A stretch of 27,737 bases of DNA from a virus. The DNA lies in the IMG/VR virus record IMGVR_UViG_3300036398_001725, positions 1 through 27,737 of that record, one strand, 5' to 3'. Under the pieces are notes generated by a model that saw only the letters and a list, made by a program, of their open reading frames with translations, was not told where the DNA came from and made no database searches. This document shows, one piece after another, positions 14,235 to 20,191 of the stretch. Both the position numbers and the translations under genes were made by a program. Numbering within the stretch: position 1 is the first letter of the stretch; each line of letters begins with the position of its first letter.

Positions 14235-15482
14235 TTACGAGCAGATGATGGTGGTCAAAGCGCCGGTGCAACGACGGAAGATGATCGTCATGCCCTGGTT
14301 AGTGAAAATGGGTTCCGGCGCATGAATGAACTCAGCGTAGTGCTGACCCTTCTTCTCCAGAGGATCGGCGCAATCCACATCGAGCTTGTACGCACCAGTC
14401 ACCCACTGCCACTCGCCCATGTAGTTGGTCGGCATCCAGCTCAAATCACCAACACGGTTCACAGGACGCACAATGTGCGACTTGAACACATACGGGGTGA
14501 CAACGAACGCAGCCTCGAACGGAGCAGTCACCCAGCTTGAGTTGACGCTGAACACCGTACCCTTCGTGCCATTGGCGCTGGTAAACGGCTGAACCAACGT
14601 GTACTTGCCACCAGCGTAGGTGTAGCGGGGCGGGAACAGATTCGGAACATGCCGGAAGTTCTTAATCACCCGATTCGCGCCAATGCGCTTGAGCAACTCA
14701 GCGCCGCTGCCGCTGCCCATATCAGCCTGACGCAGGTCCTCACGGAACGCGGGGTTGTTCTGAGCGATGCGCTGAGAAGCTTCCAGACCGATGTAGAGCG
14801 GGAACACCGGGCCGTCGCTCGAATAGCTGATGAAGCCAGAGCTATCAGGATTGGTAGCACCGTTACGGATCAGCGTGGCGGCGGCGACATCGAGCATCTC
14901 CTGCGTAAGCTCGGAGGTGGACTGATTCAGCGCCTGACCAGCGGAGCCGGTCTGAATCCAAGGCAACTCATTCACGCCAGACGGAATCGTCTCAACCTGA
15001 GTGAAGGACGAGTCGGCCACAGCCTTGATGGCATACTTGGCGAACATGTTCTGGTAACGGGTTTCCCAAGAACGCTGAGCGCGGATGGAGAGCTTCTCCA
15101 AGTACACTCGCAAGAACGCCTCGACGCGATGATCGAAGGTCAGATCGTCCTTACAGAGGAGCGGACCTTTGAGGGCGAAACGCTCAGGACTCCAAGTAAC
15201 GGCATTGTAGCCGACCGGAACGTCATTGTAGGTGACATCGCAAGCGCCACCGTTATCGCCGGGATTGCCGCTGGCGAGCGTGATGGCCGACCACTCCTCA
15301 GCCGCAGTCGGCTCGATAGAGGTGGTGGTGAACGAGGTCTGGGTCAGACCAGTACCTTGAGGATACTCGCCGCGCTCAATCATGTTGAGCCACATCGAGC
15401 GGTACGAGGCGCGTTTGTAAACGTCCTGCGCAAGCGACTCAGTAGCCACCGCGAAGGCGTTGAAGACATTAGGACAAGCCAT
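14235..15482 (-). CDS. Probable major capsid protein
   Basis: 415 residues, a typical size for an HK97-fold major capsid protein. It starts MACPNVFNAFAVATESLAQDVYKRASYRSMWLNMIERG and is a mix of helical and beta segments without enzyme motifs. LKGPLLCKDDLTFDHRVEAFLRVYLEKL could form the long spine-helix region, and PFEAAFVVTPYVFKSHIVRPV the P-domain-like strands; these placements are inferred. Support also comes from a dedicated 197-bp leader, tandem terminators behind it, and the absence of any other capsid candidate beside portal and scaffold. The leader TTCATAATCTCATG has no Shine-Dalgarno sequence. Unusually for a head gene it is on the strand opposite to portal and scaffold. Confidence 0.75.
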   Translation of the reverse strand: MACPNVFNAFAVATESLAQDVYKRASYRSMWLNMIERGEYPQGTGLTQTSFTTTSIEPTAAEEWSAITLASGNPGDNGGACDVTYNDVPVGYNAVTWSPERFALKGPLLCKDDLTFDHRVEAFLRVYLEKLSIRAQRSWETRYQNMFAKYAIKAVADSSFTQVETIPSGVNELPWIQTGSAGQALNQSTSELTQEMLDVAAATLIRNGATNPDSSGFISYSSDGPVFPLYIGLEASQRIAQNNPAFREDLRQADMGSGSGAELLKRIGANRVIKNFRHVPNLFPPRYTYAGGKYTLVQPFTSANGTKGTVFSVNSSWVTAPFEAAFVVTPYVFKSHIVRPVNRVGDLSWMPTNYMGEWQWVTGAYKLDVDCADPLEKKGQHYAEFIHAPEPIFTNQGMTIIFRRCTGALTTIICS

Positions 15483-15679
15483 GAGATTATGAAATTAAAC
15501 CGACGTTATCTGCGTTATGGTTGGCCATCTATCCACCACACGGTGGCTGATTATCCAACCTGCTGAATGCGGAGTGTCATTGCCGCTTAGACGGTTTTGC
15601 GATGGCTGACCAAGCCTCCGCATTGCTTAAGGTCGTTACGCGCACTGACGCACAAGGGCGACTAAAGTGTCAATCACAA
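15483..15679 (-). promoter_or_regulatory. Leader region upstream of the major capsid gene
   Basis: This 197-bp gap lies between the nuclease stop and the capsid start. It contains two small hairpins: CCACC/GGTGG with a four-base loop at 15533-15546, and GGCT/AGCC extended by GCG/CGC at 15599-15621. A TTGACA hexamer occurs on the minus strand at 15673-15668, but no good -10 box lies 16-18 bases further. A 42-codon minus-strand frame (ATG 15623 to TAA 15495) fits the gap but has no start signal and no recognisable product. A strong capsid promoter probably lies here; its exact position is not visible. Confidence 0.4.
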
Positions 15680-16204
15680 TTAGTAATTGGCCGCAAACTC
15701 ATCGGTCAGCTCCGACTGCTCCGCCATGTAGCTCTTGTATCCACAGAGTAGGCCAAGTTTATGGGGTTGGATAATATGCTCCTTCGCGATGACTCCACGG
15801 AATGTGTACGGACCTGGGAAGATTCCCGTCATCAGAGCGTAGAAGTCCACTCCGTCGGTTTTCGATCCTTTGCGCGCATCGACCAATAGCTTTCCATTGT
15901 CATACTTGGTCGTTTTAACATCGATGCAAAATCCCGGTGGTGGCGGGACAATCGCGTCATAGAGCGGATGCGGAGGATTACGATCCGTATCCAGATCAGG
16001 ATAAACATTGAACAGCTTGCAGAAAGCTAACTCGCCGCAGATTCCCTCAAGATCGACCGTATGCGGATCTTCCGCACTGATTTTTAGGTTCACCACGTTG
16101 AAATATCGATTCTTACCATTTCGATTCTTGGCCACGAAATGGGCGAGCTTACGCTCCGCTGTTGATAGAGAAATACTTTGACCAATTTTGATTTTGTTTA
16201 ACAT
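15680..16204 (-). CDS. PD-(D/E)XK-type nuclease-like protein
   Basis: 174 residues from ATG 16204. The catalytic pattern is readable: DLEGICGE with E53/E58, then D83 in LYDAIV and D95-x-K97 in FCIDVKTTK, matching the E...D...DxK order of PD-(D/E)XK nucleases. The following VDARKGSKTDGVDFYALM and RGVIAKEHII resemble the later strands of restriction-endonuclease-like folds. An upstream in-frame ATG at 16297 would add a Pro/Gly-rich segment from a G-tract leader and is rejected. The gene lies between the terS-like gene and the capsid gene, so roles in packaging, genome processing or host-DNA degradation are all possible. Confidence 0.7.
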   Translation of the reverse strand: MLNKIKIGQSISLSTAERKLAHFVAKNRNGKNRYFNVVNLKISAEDPHTVDLEGICGELAFCKLFNVYPDLDTDRNPPHPLYDAIVPPPPGFCIDVKTTKYDNGKLLVDARKGSKTDGVDFYALMTGIFPGPYTFRGVIAKEHIIQPHKLGLLCGYKSYMAEQSELTDEFAANY

Positions 16205-16382
16205 GGTCAAAAAGGCGGAAAATTTTTGAGGGGGGTATCGTAAACGAAGCCCACCCGCAAAAGGGGGGGCCACCCTGCCAGTCAAAAAGTGTGCCAATCC
16301 CTAGGAAAAACAATCCTTTTCTACCATAAGTAAATCTTATCCTAACTATCAGTCCGTCTGCGCTGTACAATCACTGTTATAT
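16205..16382 (-). promoter_or_regulatory. Gap between terS-like and nuclease genes with G/C tracts
   Basis: This is a 178-bp non-coding gap. On the plus strand it has a run of six G (16230-16235) and a run of seven G (16263-16269) opposite C-rich stretches (CCCACCC just before), so the minus-strand RNA could form a GC-rich hairpin ahead of the nuclease start. On the minus strand TTGGCAC and TTGACTGG could serve as -35 elements, but no matching -10 is convincing. A promoter for the nuclease gene is possible, not shown. Confidence 0.3.
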
Positions 16383-16826
16383 TCACTTGGTTTCGGATTC
16401 GCTCACGACTTGCACCTCCGCGATTCTGTCAGGCATCGATCCGAGTAGATTGATTGAGACGGACGCTTGTTCCCCTTGTTCGCTCCATCCGAATACCAAC
16501 GCACTACGCTTCGCCACGCTCCCAAGGATTTGCTCCCGTGTGGATTCATCACGAATACCGTCCAATGCGTAGCTATCGATCCTTTCCAACGTGCTGGCGG
16601 CATCAGCCGCGAGCTTAGAGCGGACAAGCGCAGACAGACTTTCCAATGAAACACTTTCCTTTGAGGAAATAGTGTTTCGCATTTCCCGTCTCACCTTGGT
16701 GATTCCTTCCTTGCTCGCCTTGCTTGTCAGCGTTGCGAAATTTAGCTTTAACTCCGCTCCAATCGCTTTCCACGTCTTACCTGACAGGTAAAGAGCTTTT
16801 GCTTGGTTCCATTGGTTTTCTGTCAT
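16383..16826 (-). CDS. terS: Terminase small subunit-like helix-turn-helix protein
   Basis: 147 residues from ATG 16826. Residues 3-45 (NQWNQAKALYLSGKTWKAIGAELKLNFATLTSKASKEGI) form a helix-turn-helix of the kind found at the N-terminus of phage small terminases, with the pattern W-x-x-I-x-x-L-x-x-x-x-x-T-x-x-x-x-x-x-x-GI. A long helical region follows (SKESVSLESLSALVRSKLAADAASTLERI), then a beta-like C-terminus (ASVSINLLGSMPDRIAEVQVV) suitable for oligomer or TerL contact. TerS recognises phage DNA for packaging. It is not adjacent to terL, which is 12 kb away, so the assignment rests on domain order and should be treated as probable. The in-frame ATG at 16889 would add an unsupported extension. 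Confidence 0.55.
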   Translation of the reverse strand: MTENQWNQAKALYLSGKTWKAIGAELKLNFATLTSKASKEGITKVRREMRNTISSKESVSLESLSALVRSKLAADAASTLERIDSYALDGIRDESTREQILGSVAKRSALVFGWSEQGEQASVSINLLGSMPDRIAEVQVVSESETK

Positions 16827-16937
16827 GCAAGGTACTTTGCTTGGCAAGGTAGATGTCGGCAACGCCAGTTTTCCGCCAGTTTTTTCCACCCCATGGGCTT
16901 CAACCAGGTTTCAAAAAAAAGTTGAAAAAAGTTTGCA

Positions 16938-16952
16938 CGGAATCGGATTCCG
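16938..16952. promoter_or_regulatory. 15-bp palindrome in the divergent promoter region
   Basis: CGGAATC-G-GATTCCG is a perfect inverted repeat between the leftward terS-like gene (start 16826) and the rightward early genes (start 16999). It lies within the 17-base spacer between TTGCAC (16933-16938) and CATTCT (16956-16961), a weak -35/-10 candidate for the rightward operon. TTGAAA also occurs upstream at 16922-16927 within an A-rich stretch. An operator covering the spacer is a reasonable reading, but it is inferred. Confidence 0.45.
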
Positions 16953-16998
16953 TCGCATTCTCTCCCCGTCAGCAGCGCCAAAACGAACAACTCACGCC

Positions 16999-17259
16999 AT
17001 GAAATTCACTCTGAAAACCGCCAAAACCGCCGACGGAATGGTCTATCTGGACATTGCCGAACTCGAAGCTTTCGCGGTTGAAAACTCCGATTCCGACGCC
17101 AAGCGCAACGGATTTCCCCGGTTCAGCGTTCACGTCGACGGGGAGATTCTGAAGCTCAACACCAAACAAGCGTTGCGTAAGCTCTTCAACACGGTGTCAG
17201 GCCCGGTTGGTGTTGATGCGTTCCGGAACGCTGGTCATGGCGTGACAATTAAATTCTAA
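16999..17259 (+). CDS. First small gene of the rightward early operon
   Basis: 86 residues from ATG 16999 (MKFTLKTAKTADGMVYLDIAELEAFAVENS). A mixed alpha/beta protein, Phe- and Lys-rich, without recognised motifs; the end (NTVSGPVGVDAFRNAGHGVTIKF) may form a strand pair. A longer frame from 16825 would read through the palindrome and promoter region and is rejected. The start is preceded by CTCACGCCATG, a C-rich leader without Shine-Dalgarno sequence. It is followed after 13 bases by a gene with the AAATCCCATG leader. The function is unknown. Confidence 0.65.
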   Translation: MKFTLKTAKTADGMVYLDIAELEAFAVENSDSDAKRNGFPRFSVHVDGEILKLNTKQALRKLFNTVSGPVGVDAFRNAGHGVTIKF

Positions 17260-17272
17260 GCTCTTAAATCCC

Positions 17273-17545
17273 ATGCAAACCGAATCCCATCGAATCCTCA
17301 CCGCAGTCGCCGACAGCGCGGCAACGGCTCTTCCCATCGATGTTCCGATTTCATTCGCCGACGTTGACGCTGCAATCGAATTTCTCCGCTCCCGTTTCAT
17401 GGACGTTGATTGGGACGGTTTCCCCAATCGAGTCACAATCTTTGGTGATGATCAACGCATCGAAGGCGACGAAGACGAAGGCCTTTGGGTTCTCAACCTC
17501 GTTTTCGCTCCCGCTCCCGCTCGTTTCGGCGACGTCACCGCTTAA
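17273..17545 (+). CDS. Small acidic early protein
   Basis: 90 residues, unknown function. It has a helical N-terminus (QTESHRILTAVADSAATALPI) and an acidic centre (DDQRIEGDEDEGLWVLNLVF). It starts directly behind the leader CTTAAATCCCATG, the first clear case of the start motif repeated in this operon. Codons ending in C are common. The next gene starts after four bases. Confidence 0.65.
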   Translation: MQTESHRILTAVADSAATALPIDVPISFADVDAAIEFLRSRFMDVDWDGFPNRVTIFGDDQRIEGDEDEGLWVLNLVFAPAPARFGDVTA

Positions 17546-17549
17546 TCCC

Positions 17550-17657
17550 ATGAAACGCTCAACCCTCAAACGCATCGCCATCGCCGCCTTCATTATCCTT
17601 TCAATCCTTGCAATCGGCATCGCCGAATCCGTTCTCAATCTCACCCCAAACCACTAA
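17550..17657 (+). CDS. 35-residue single-pass membrane peptide
   Basis: The frame from ATG 17550 to TAA 17657 encodes a basic N-terminus (MKRSTLKR) followed by one hydrophobic helix of about 19 residues (IAIAAFIILSILAIGIAES) and a short polar tail. It has the leader GCTTAATCCCATG and fills the space between two genes with the same leader, which supports it as a gene. The orientation is probably N-in. Small membrane peptides in early phage operons can act on host membrane proteins or exclude other phages, but nothing here shows which. Confidence 0.65.
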   Translation: MKRSTLKRIAIAAFIILSILAIGIAESVLNLTPNH

Positions 17658-17667
17658 TCCAAATCCC

Positions 17668-18039
17668 ATGAATTATCCCGAAACTATCCCCGCTTCCTTC
17701 GCCTCCGATTCAACCTTAGAGCGCGCCTATCGAATGGGCTGGAATCACGGCCATGGAATCGCTTGCCATAATGTCCCATCAATCGGCGACGCCATCGATC
17801 GATCGATCGATTGGATTGGACTCGGGAAAACCGTCACGCCGGAAAATATCGCCGAGTACCATGAATTGCTTTGTTTCGCCGCCGAATCAAATTCCCGAGA
17901 CTATTCCCCATTCGAATTTACCGCCCATGAACTCAACGAGTCCGACGATTCTGAATCCCTTTGGGAGGCATTCGAATCAGGGATTGCCGATTCGATTCGA
18001 GAGGACTTGAAATCCTATTCCTACGCCGAATTGGTTTGA
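17668..18039 (+). CDS. Acidic early protein, unknown function
   Basis: 123 residues from ATG 17668, behind the leader CCAAATCCCATG. It contains LERAYRMGWNHGHGIACHNVPS near the start and ends in acidic helices (ESLWEAFESGIADSIREDLKSYSYAELV). The RMGWNHGHG segment resembles a motif in uncharacterised phage proteins with a His/Gly cluster. The stretch ATCGAT...CGAT (17794-17811) encoding IDRSID is an 18-bp run of CGAT repeats with four GATC sites. GAATC and GATTC words are especially dense at its 3' end. An upstream in-frame ATG at 17608 overlaps the membrane peptide and is rejected. Confidence 0.7.
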   Translation: MNYPETIPASFASDSTLERAYRMGWNHGHGIACHNVPSIGDAIDRSIDWIGLGKTVTPENIAEYHELLCFAAESNSRDYSPFEFTAHELNESDDSESLWEAFESGIADSIREDLKSYSYAELV

Positions 18040-18110
18040 TTCCCGATACCCTGCCCATCGGCAATCGGTGGGCAGCAATCGGCAATTACGCCGAATCCAA
18101 ATCAAATCCC
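18040..18110 (+). ncRNA. Two-hairpin leader element A (untranslated)
   Basis: This gap between two early genes holds a 10-bp hairpin (18051-18060 with 18066-18075, one T-G pair, loop GCAAT), a second hairpin TCGGC/GCCGA (18079-18083 with 18090-18094, loop AATTAC), then the start leader TCAAATCCC before ATG 18111. There is no T run after either hairpin, so termination is unlikely. The order strong hairpin, weak hairpin, leader recurs at 18694-18758 and 19104-19178. Confidence 0.6.
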
Positions 18111-18353
18111 ATGAAAGCAAACTGTTACCTCGCCCCCGGTTCAAAGGTTCGTCGAACCTTTCCCCGTTCCCATGAAGCCTCTTTCTATGTTTCCGGGGAT
18201 TCCCCGGAACCCATCGTGAAGGTTTACGGTTCAATCGAGCGTGGTCAATGCCATGCCGAATTGGTCAATGGCGAATACCTTACGGTTCCGACGGGCAAAG
18301 GATTTATCCTATCGGCCCATGAAGTCGAAACGTCCGCCATGCTCGCCGCTTGA
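18111..18353 (+). CDS. 80-residue early protein containing two palindromes
   Basis: 80 residues from ATG 18111 (MKANCYLAPGSKVRRTFP), behind the leader TCAAATCCCATG. Predicted mostly beta (EPIVKVYGSIERGQCHAELVNGEYLTVPTGKGFIL) with a short C-terminal helix. The function is unknown. Its first third encodes two perfect 19-bp palindromes (18143-18161 and 18191-18209) that would fold the 5' part of the mRNA. The longer frame from 17961 runs through leader element A and is rejected. The next gene follows after 22 bases. Confidence 0.65.
   Translation: MKANCYLAPGSKVRRTFPRSHEASFYVSGDSPEPIVKVYGSIERGQCHAELVNGEYLTVPTGKGFILSAHEVETSAMLAA
18143..18161. repeat. Perfect 19-bp palindrome inside the gene at 18111-18353
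   Basis: AAAGGTTCG-T-CGAACCTTT. As RNA it can form an 8-bp hairpin with a three-base loop. Its centre (18152) is the third base of a codon and lies exactly 48 bp before the centre of the next palindrome. Confidence 0.8.
18191..18209. repeat. Second perfect 19-bp palindrome in the same gene
   Basis: TTCCGGGGA-T-TCCCCGGAA, with the same 9-1-9 geometry and the same codon phase as the one at 18143-18161 but unrelated arm sequence. As RNA it gives an 8-bp GC-rich hairpin with a three-base loop. Confidence 0.8.
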
Positions 18354-18375
18354 TAATTTCAACGCATCAAATCCC

Positions 18376-18693
18376 ATGATCCTAATCTCCCGCACCTTCG
18401 AAGTCGTCACGCCCGAATCCGCTGAATTCGGCGAATCCGACGACGCCGGATTTATCTCTCAATCGGAACCCGTCACGTTTCGCGAGCTAGTGTCCCTCAT
18501 GCGCGAGCATCCCGTCCCTTCGTCCTATCCCTGCGGCGGCTCCCGATGGGATTGGCTTTCGTCCTATCCCGAAGAAAACTTTCGCGACTGTTCGAACCGG
18601 ACCGAATCCCTTCACTTTGACAATTCAAACCCGCCGTCGCGTGACAAGTACTGGCGGAAGGCAATGCGCGCCGCCGGAATCCGAGTTCGCTGA
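18376..18693 (+). CDS. Conserved-looking phage protein (SYPEE...YWRKAMRAAG type)
   Basis: 105 residues from ATG 18376, behind CATCAAATCCCATG. The C-terminal half contains WDWLSSYPEENFRDCSNRTESLHF and PPSRDKYWRKAMRAAGI, a pattern I recognise from small uncharacterised phage and plasmid proteins: W-x-SS-x-PEE, then S-L-H-F/Y, then YW-x-KAMRAAG. The N-terminal half (FGESDDAGFISQSEPVTFRELVSLMREH) also fits. Its role is unknown. It belongs to the small-gene early operon and is followed by leader element B. The longer frame from 18241 lies over the previous gene and is rejected. Confidence 0.75.
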   Translation: MILISRTFEVVTPESAEFGESDDAGFISQSEPVTFRELVSLMREHPVPSSYPCGGSRWDWLSSYPEENFRDCSNRTESLHFDNSNPPSRDKYWRKAMRAAGIRVR

Positions 18694-18758
18694 TTCCCCG
18701 CGCCGCTTCATGGGAAACCGTGGAGCGTGGCGGCGAATCAATCGCCGAATCAAATCCC
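18694..18758 (+). ncRNA. Two-hairpin leader element B with GAAA tetraloop
   Basis: The main hairpin spans 18698-18733. CCGC/GCGG forms the outer stem, a 2x2 internal loop follows, then CGC/GCG and a 7-bp inner stem TTCATGG/CCGTGGA closing a GAAA tetraloop (18714-18717). A second hairpin, GGCGA/TCGCC with loop ATCAA (18732-18746), shares two bases with the first, so the two may compete at that edge. It is followed by GAATCAAATCCC and ATG 18759. It is a homologue of element C by sequence and structure. Confidence 0.65.
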
Positions 18759-19103
18759 ATGAAATCCAAGTCAGAAGAAATCCAAATCCTTTCCGCCGCC
18801 GCCAATAGTCTCGGCTCCGGTTCCTATTGTGGCGATTGGCTCCGCGAACAAATCCCATTCATCGAATCCGACATTCGCTCGGACTTCGCGCCTGGAATCC
18901 TAGCCTCCGCCTCAATCCAAGATTGCGCGCGCCGTTGCGCGGAAATGCGCGCCGATGCCATGCGTGAGCGTGACAAGATTATCTTGGATGCGCGCAACGA
19001 ATCGGAGCGAATCATGGATTCCGCATTGAAACTCGCCGATTCGATTCGGTCCGGCCTCCGGCGTGACATTGAATCCGCATTGCATCAAATCACCAAGTTC
19101 TGA
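18759..19103 (+). CDS. Conserved-looking phage protein (GSYCGDWL...DIRSDF type)
   Basis: 114 residues from ATG 18759, leader TCAAATCCCATG. The N-terminal third SLGSGSYCGDWLREQIPFIESDIRSDF matches a pattern common in small uncharacterised phage proteins (L-G-SGSY-x-G-x-WL then D-I-RSDF). The remainder is a long helix with many Arg and Glu (DCARRCAEMRADAMRERDKIILDARNESERIMDSALKLADSIRSGLRRDIESALHQI), probably a coiled coil. The function is unknown. The frame contains many GAATC/GATTC words in the Glu-Ser and Asp-Ser codon pairs. The upstream ATG at 18720 lies in the hairpin of element B and is rejected. Confidence 0.75.
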   Translation: MKSKSEEIQILSAAANSLGSGSYCGDWLREQIPFIESDIRSDFAPGILASASIQDCARRCAEMRADAMRERDKIILDARNESERIMDSALKLADSIRSGLRRDIESALHQITKF

Positions 19104-19178
19104 TTCCCCGCGAGACGCTATGGGAAACCGTAGCCTCCGGCGGCGAATCATTTCCGATTCCCGATTCAAATCCAATCC
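19104..19178 (+). ncRNA. Two-hairpin leader element C with GAAA tetraloop
   Basis: The main hairpin spans 19108-19143: outer CCGC/GCGG, then GAG/CTC, then a 7-bp stem GCTATGG/CCGTAGC closing a GAAA tetraloop (19124-19127). Compared with element B, three inner pairs change on both sides at once (T-A to G-C, T-G to C-G, C-G to T-A), as expected for a selected RNA stem. A second hairpin GAATC/GATTC with loop ATTTCC (19145-19160) follows, then a CAATCC leader and ATG 19179. Confidence 0.65.
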
Positions 19179-19496
19179 ATGAAAACCATCGTCACAGAAT
19201 ATCAATTCATCGAAGCGTTTCGCCTATGCGGACGCGAAAGTCAATTCAGCGTCCCCGCTCGCCGCGCCTTGTTCGAATATTTGGAAGAATACGAAAACTT
19301 TTGCGGAACCGAACTCGAACTAGATCCTATCGGCATCTGCTGCGAGTGGGCAGAATATCCTTCCGCGCTGAAAGCCGCGAACGACTACGGCTTCAAAGGA
19401 AACGAGAACGACACTGAGGAAGCCGCGCTTGAATGGCTTGAAAACCGGACGCAAGTCGTCGAATTCGACGGCGGACTGGTCATTCAGTTGTTCTAA
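19179..19496 (+). CDS. Conserved-looking phage protein (ALFEYLEEYE...IGICCEWAEY type)
   Basis: 105 residues. It matches a widespread uncharacterised phage and plasmid protein pattern: RRALFEYLEEYENFCGTELELDPIGICCEWAEY, an acidic linker, then ALEWLENRTQVVEFDGGLVIQLF at the C-terminus. That whole order and length fit the family, so the gene is complete. No enzymatic residues are obvious, and the role is unknown. The start follows leader element C and the motif CCAATCCATG. GAATC density falls after this gene. Confidence 0.8.
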   Translation: MKTIVTEYQFIEAFRLCGRESQFSVPARRALFEYLEEYENFCGTELELDPIGICCEWAEYPSALKAANDYGFKGNENDTEEAALEWLENRTQVVEFDGGLVIQLF

Positions 19497-19499
19497 ATT

Positions 19500-19550
19500 C
19501 CTGACCCATCCTCCGCGCGCCATGCCGCAAGCGTGACGCGAAAGGGTAGG
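19500..19550 (+). ncRNA. Composite hairpin in the gap before the 200-residue gene
   Basis: The outer stem is CCT-ACCC (19500-19507 with a bulged G at 19503) pairing GGGTAGG (19544-19550). The inner stem is CATGC/GCGTG (19521-19525 with 19531-19535, loop CGCAA) flanked by CGCG/CGCG. No T run follows. It sits at the same operon position as leader elements A-C but differs in sequence. The gap continues with CAATCCAAAGC to ATG 19583. Confidence 0.5.
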
Positions 19551-19582
19551 CCAATCTATCCGCAACAAATCCAATCCAAAGC

Positions 19583-20185
19583 ATGAAAACCATTCACCAA
19601 GTCATTCAAGAAATCCAATGTTTCGACCCTGCAATCCGCGCATTTGACGCGCATGATCTACCGCAATCCGTCCGCGCGTACCTGCACCATAACTACCGCA
19701 TGGACGCGCGCCTGACGGAGGAAGAGCAACAACTTGTTGAAACCTCATTCGAGCATTTCGCCGACAACATCCGCGAAGCATTTCAGGACGATCCAAGGCC
19801 TGACGCAACTCGGTTTTATCTGTTCGACGACCTCAGCCTGTACGTCAGAACCAACGCAGGACCTGAACTATGGGCCGACGCGCAAGTGTTCGTCGTGGAG
19901 CGAATCCTTCCAGCTATGCGCCTTTCGCGCCTGGAGGCTGATTTGATGCGTGAAATCGGCATGGACGATCAAGTCAACGAGGTTCGCGATGATTTCTATT
20001 CCTCCTTCGCGCATGTGCTGCACCGCGACTGCGGCATCCCGCATTGCGACGCGCGGAATCACTGGAACGCCTGGAGCCGTCAAGCTCCCGATTCGCTGAC
20101 AGAAAGCCTAGAGCTAGGCGGCGGCGAATCAGGCCGCGCGGAGGGCATTCGTTTCGCGTCGGAATACAGTGTCACAAACGCCTGA
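19583..20185 (+). CDS. 200-residue early protein, unknown function
   Basis: Starts MKTIHQVIQEIQCFDPAIRAFDAHDLPQSVRAYLHHNYRMD. It is mostly helical with a central beta segment (TRFYLFDDLSLYVRTNAG) and a His/Cys/Asp-rich stretch near 145-165 (HVLHRDCGIPHCDARNHWNAW) that could bind a metal. The C-terminus is acidic and disordered. No family is recognised. The leader is CAATCCAAAGCATG, a variant of the repeated start motif with the C run displaced. The following gene begins after six bases. Confidence 0.75.
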   Translation: MKTIHQVIQEIQCFDPAIRAFDAHDLPQSVRAYLHHNYRMDARLTEEEQQLVETSFEHFADNIREAFQDDPRPDATRFYLFDDLSLYVRTNAGPELWADAQVFVVERILPAMRLSRLEADLMREIGMDDQVNEVRDDFYSSFAHVLHRDCGIPHCDARNHWNAWSRQAPDSLTESLELGGGESGRAEGIRFASEYSVTNA

Positions 20186-20191
20186 AAACCC

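Noticed and set aside
14649-15566. 305-codon open frame on the plus strand opposite the capsid gene
   Set aside because: It covers the capsid frame and its leader, is Arg/Ile/Val-rich in a way typical of antisense frames, and lacks any motif.
18137-18165. GGTTC-containing segment resembling a tRNA T-arm
   Set aside because: It is the 19-bp palindrome inside a coding sequence; no acceptor stem, anticodon arm or CCA end can be placed around it.
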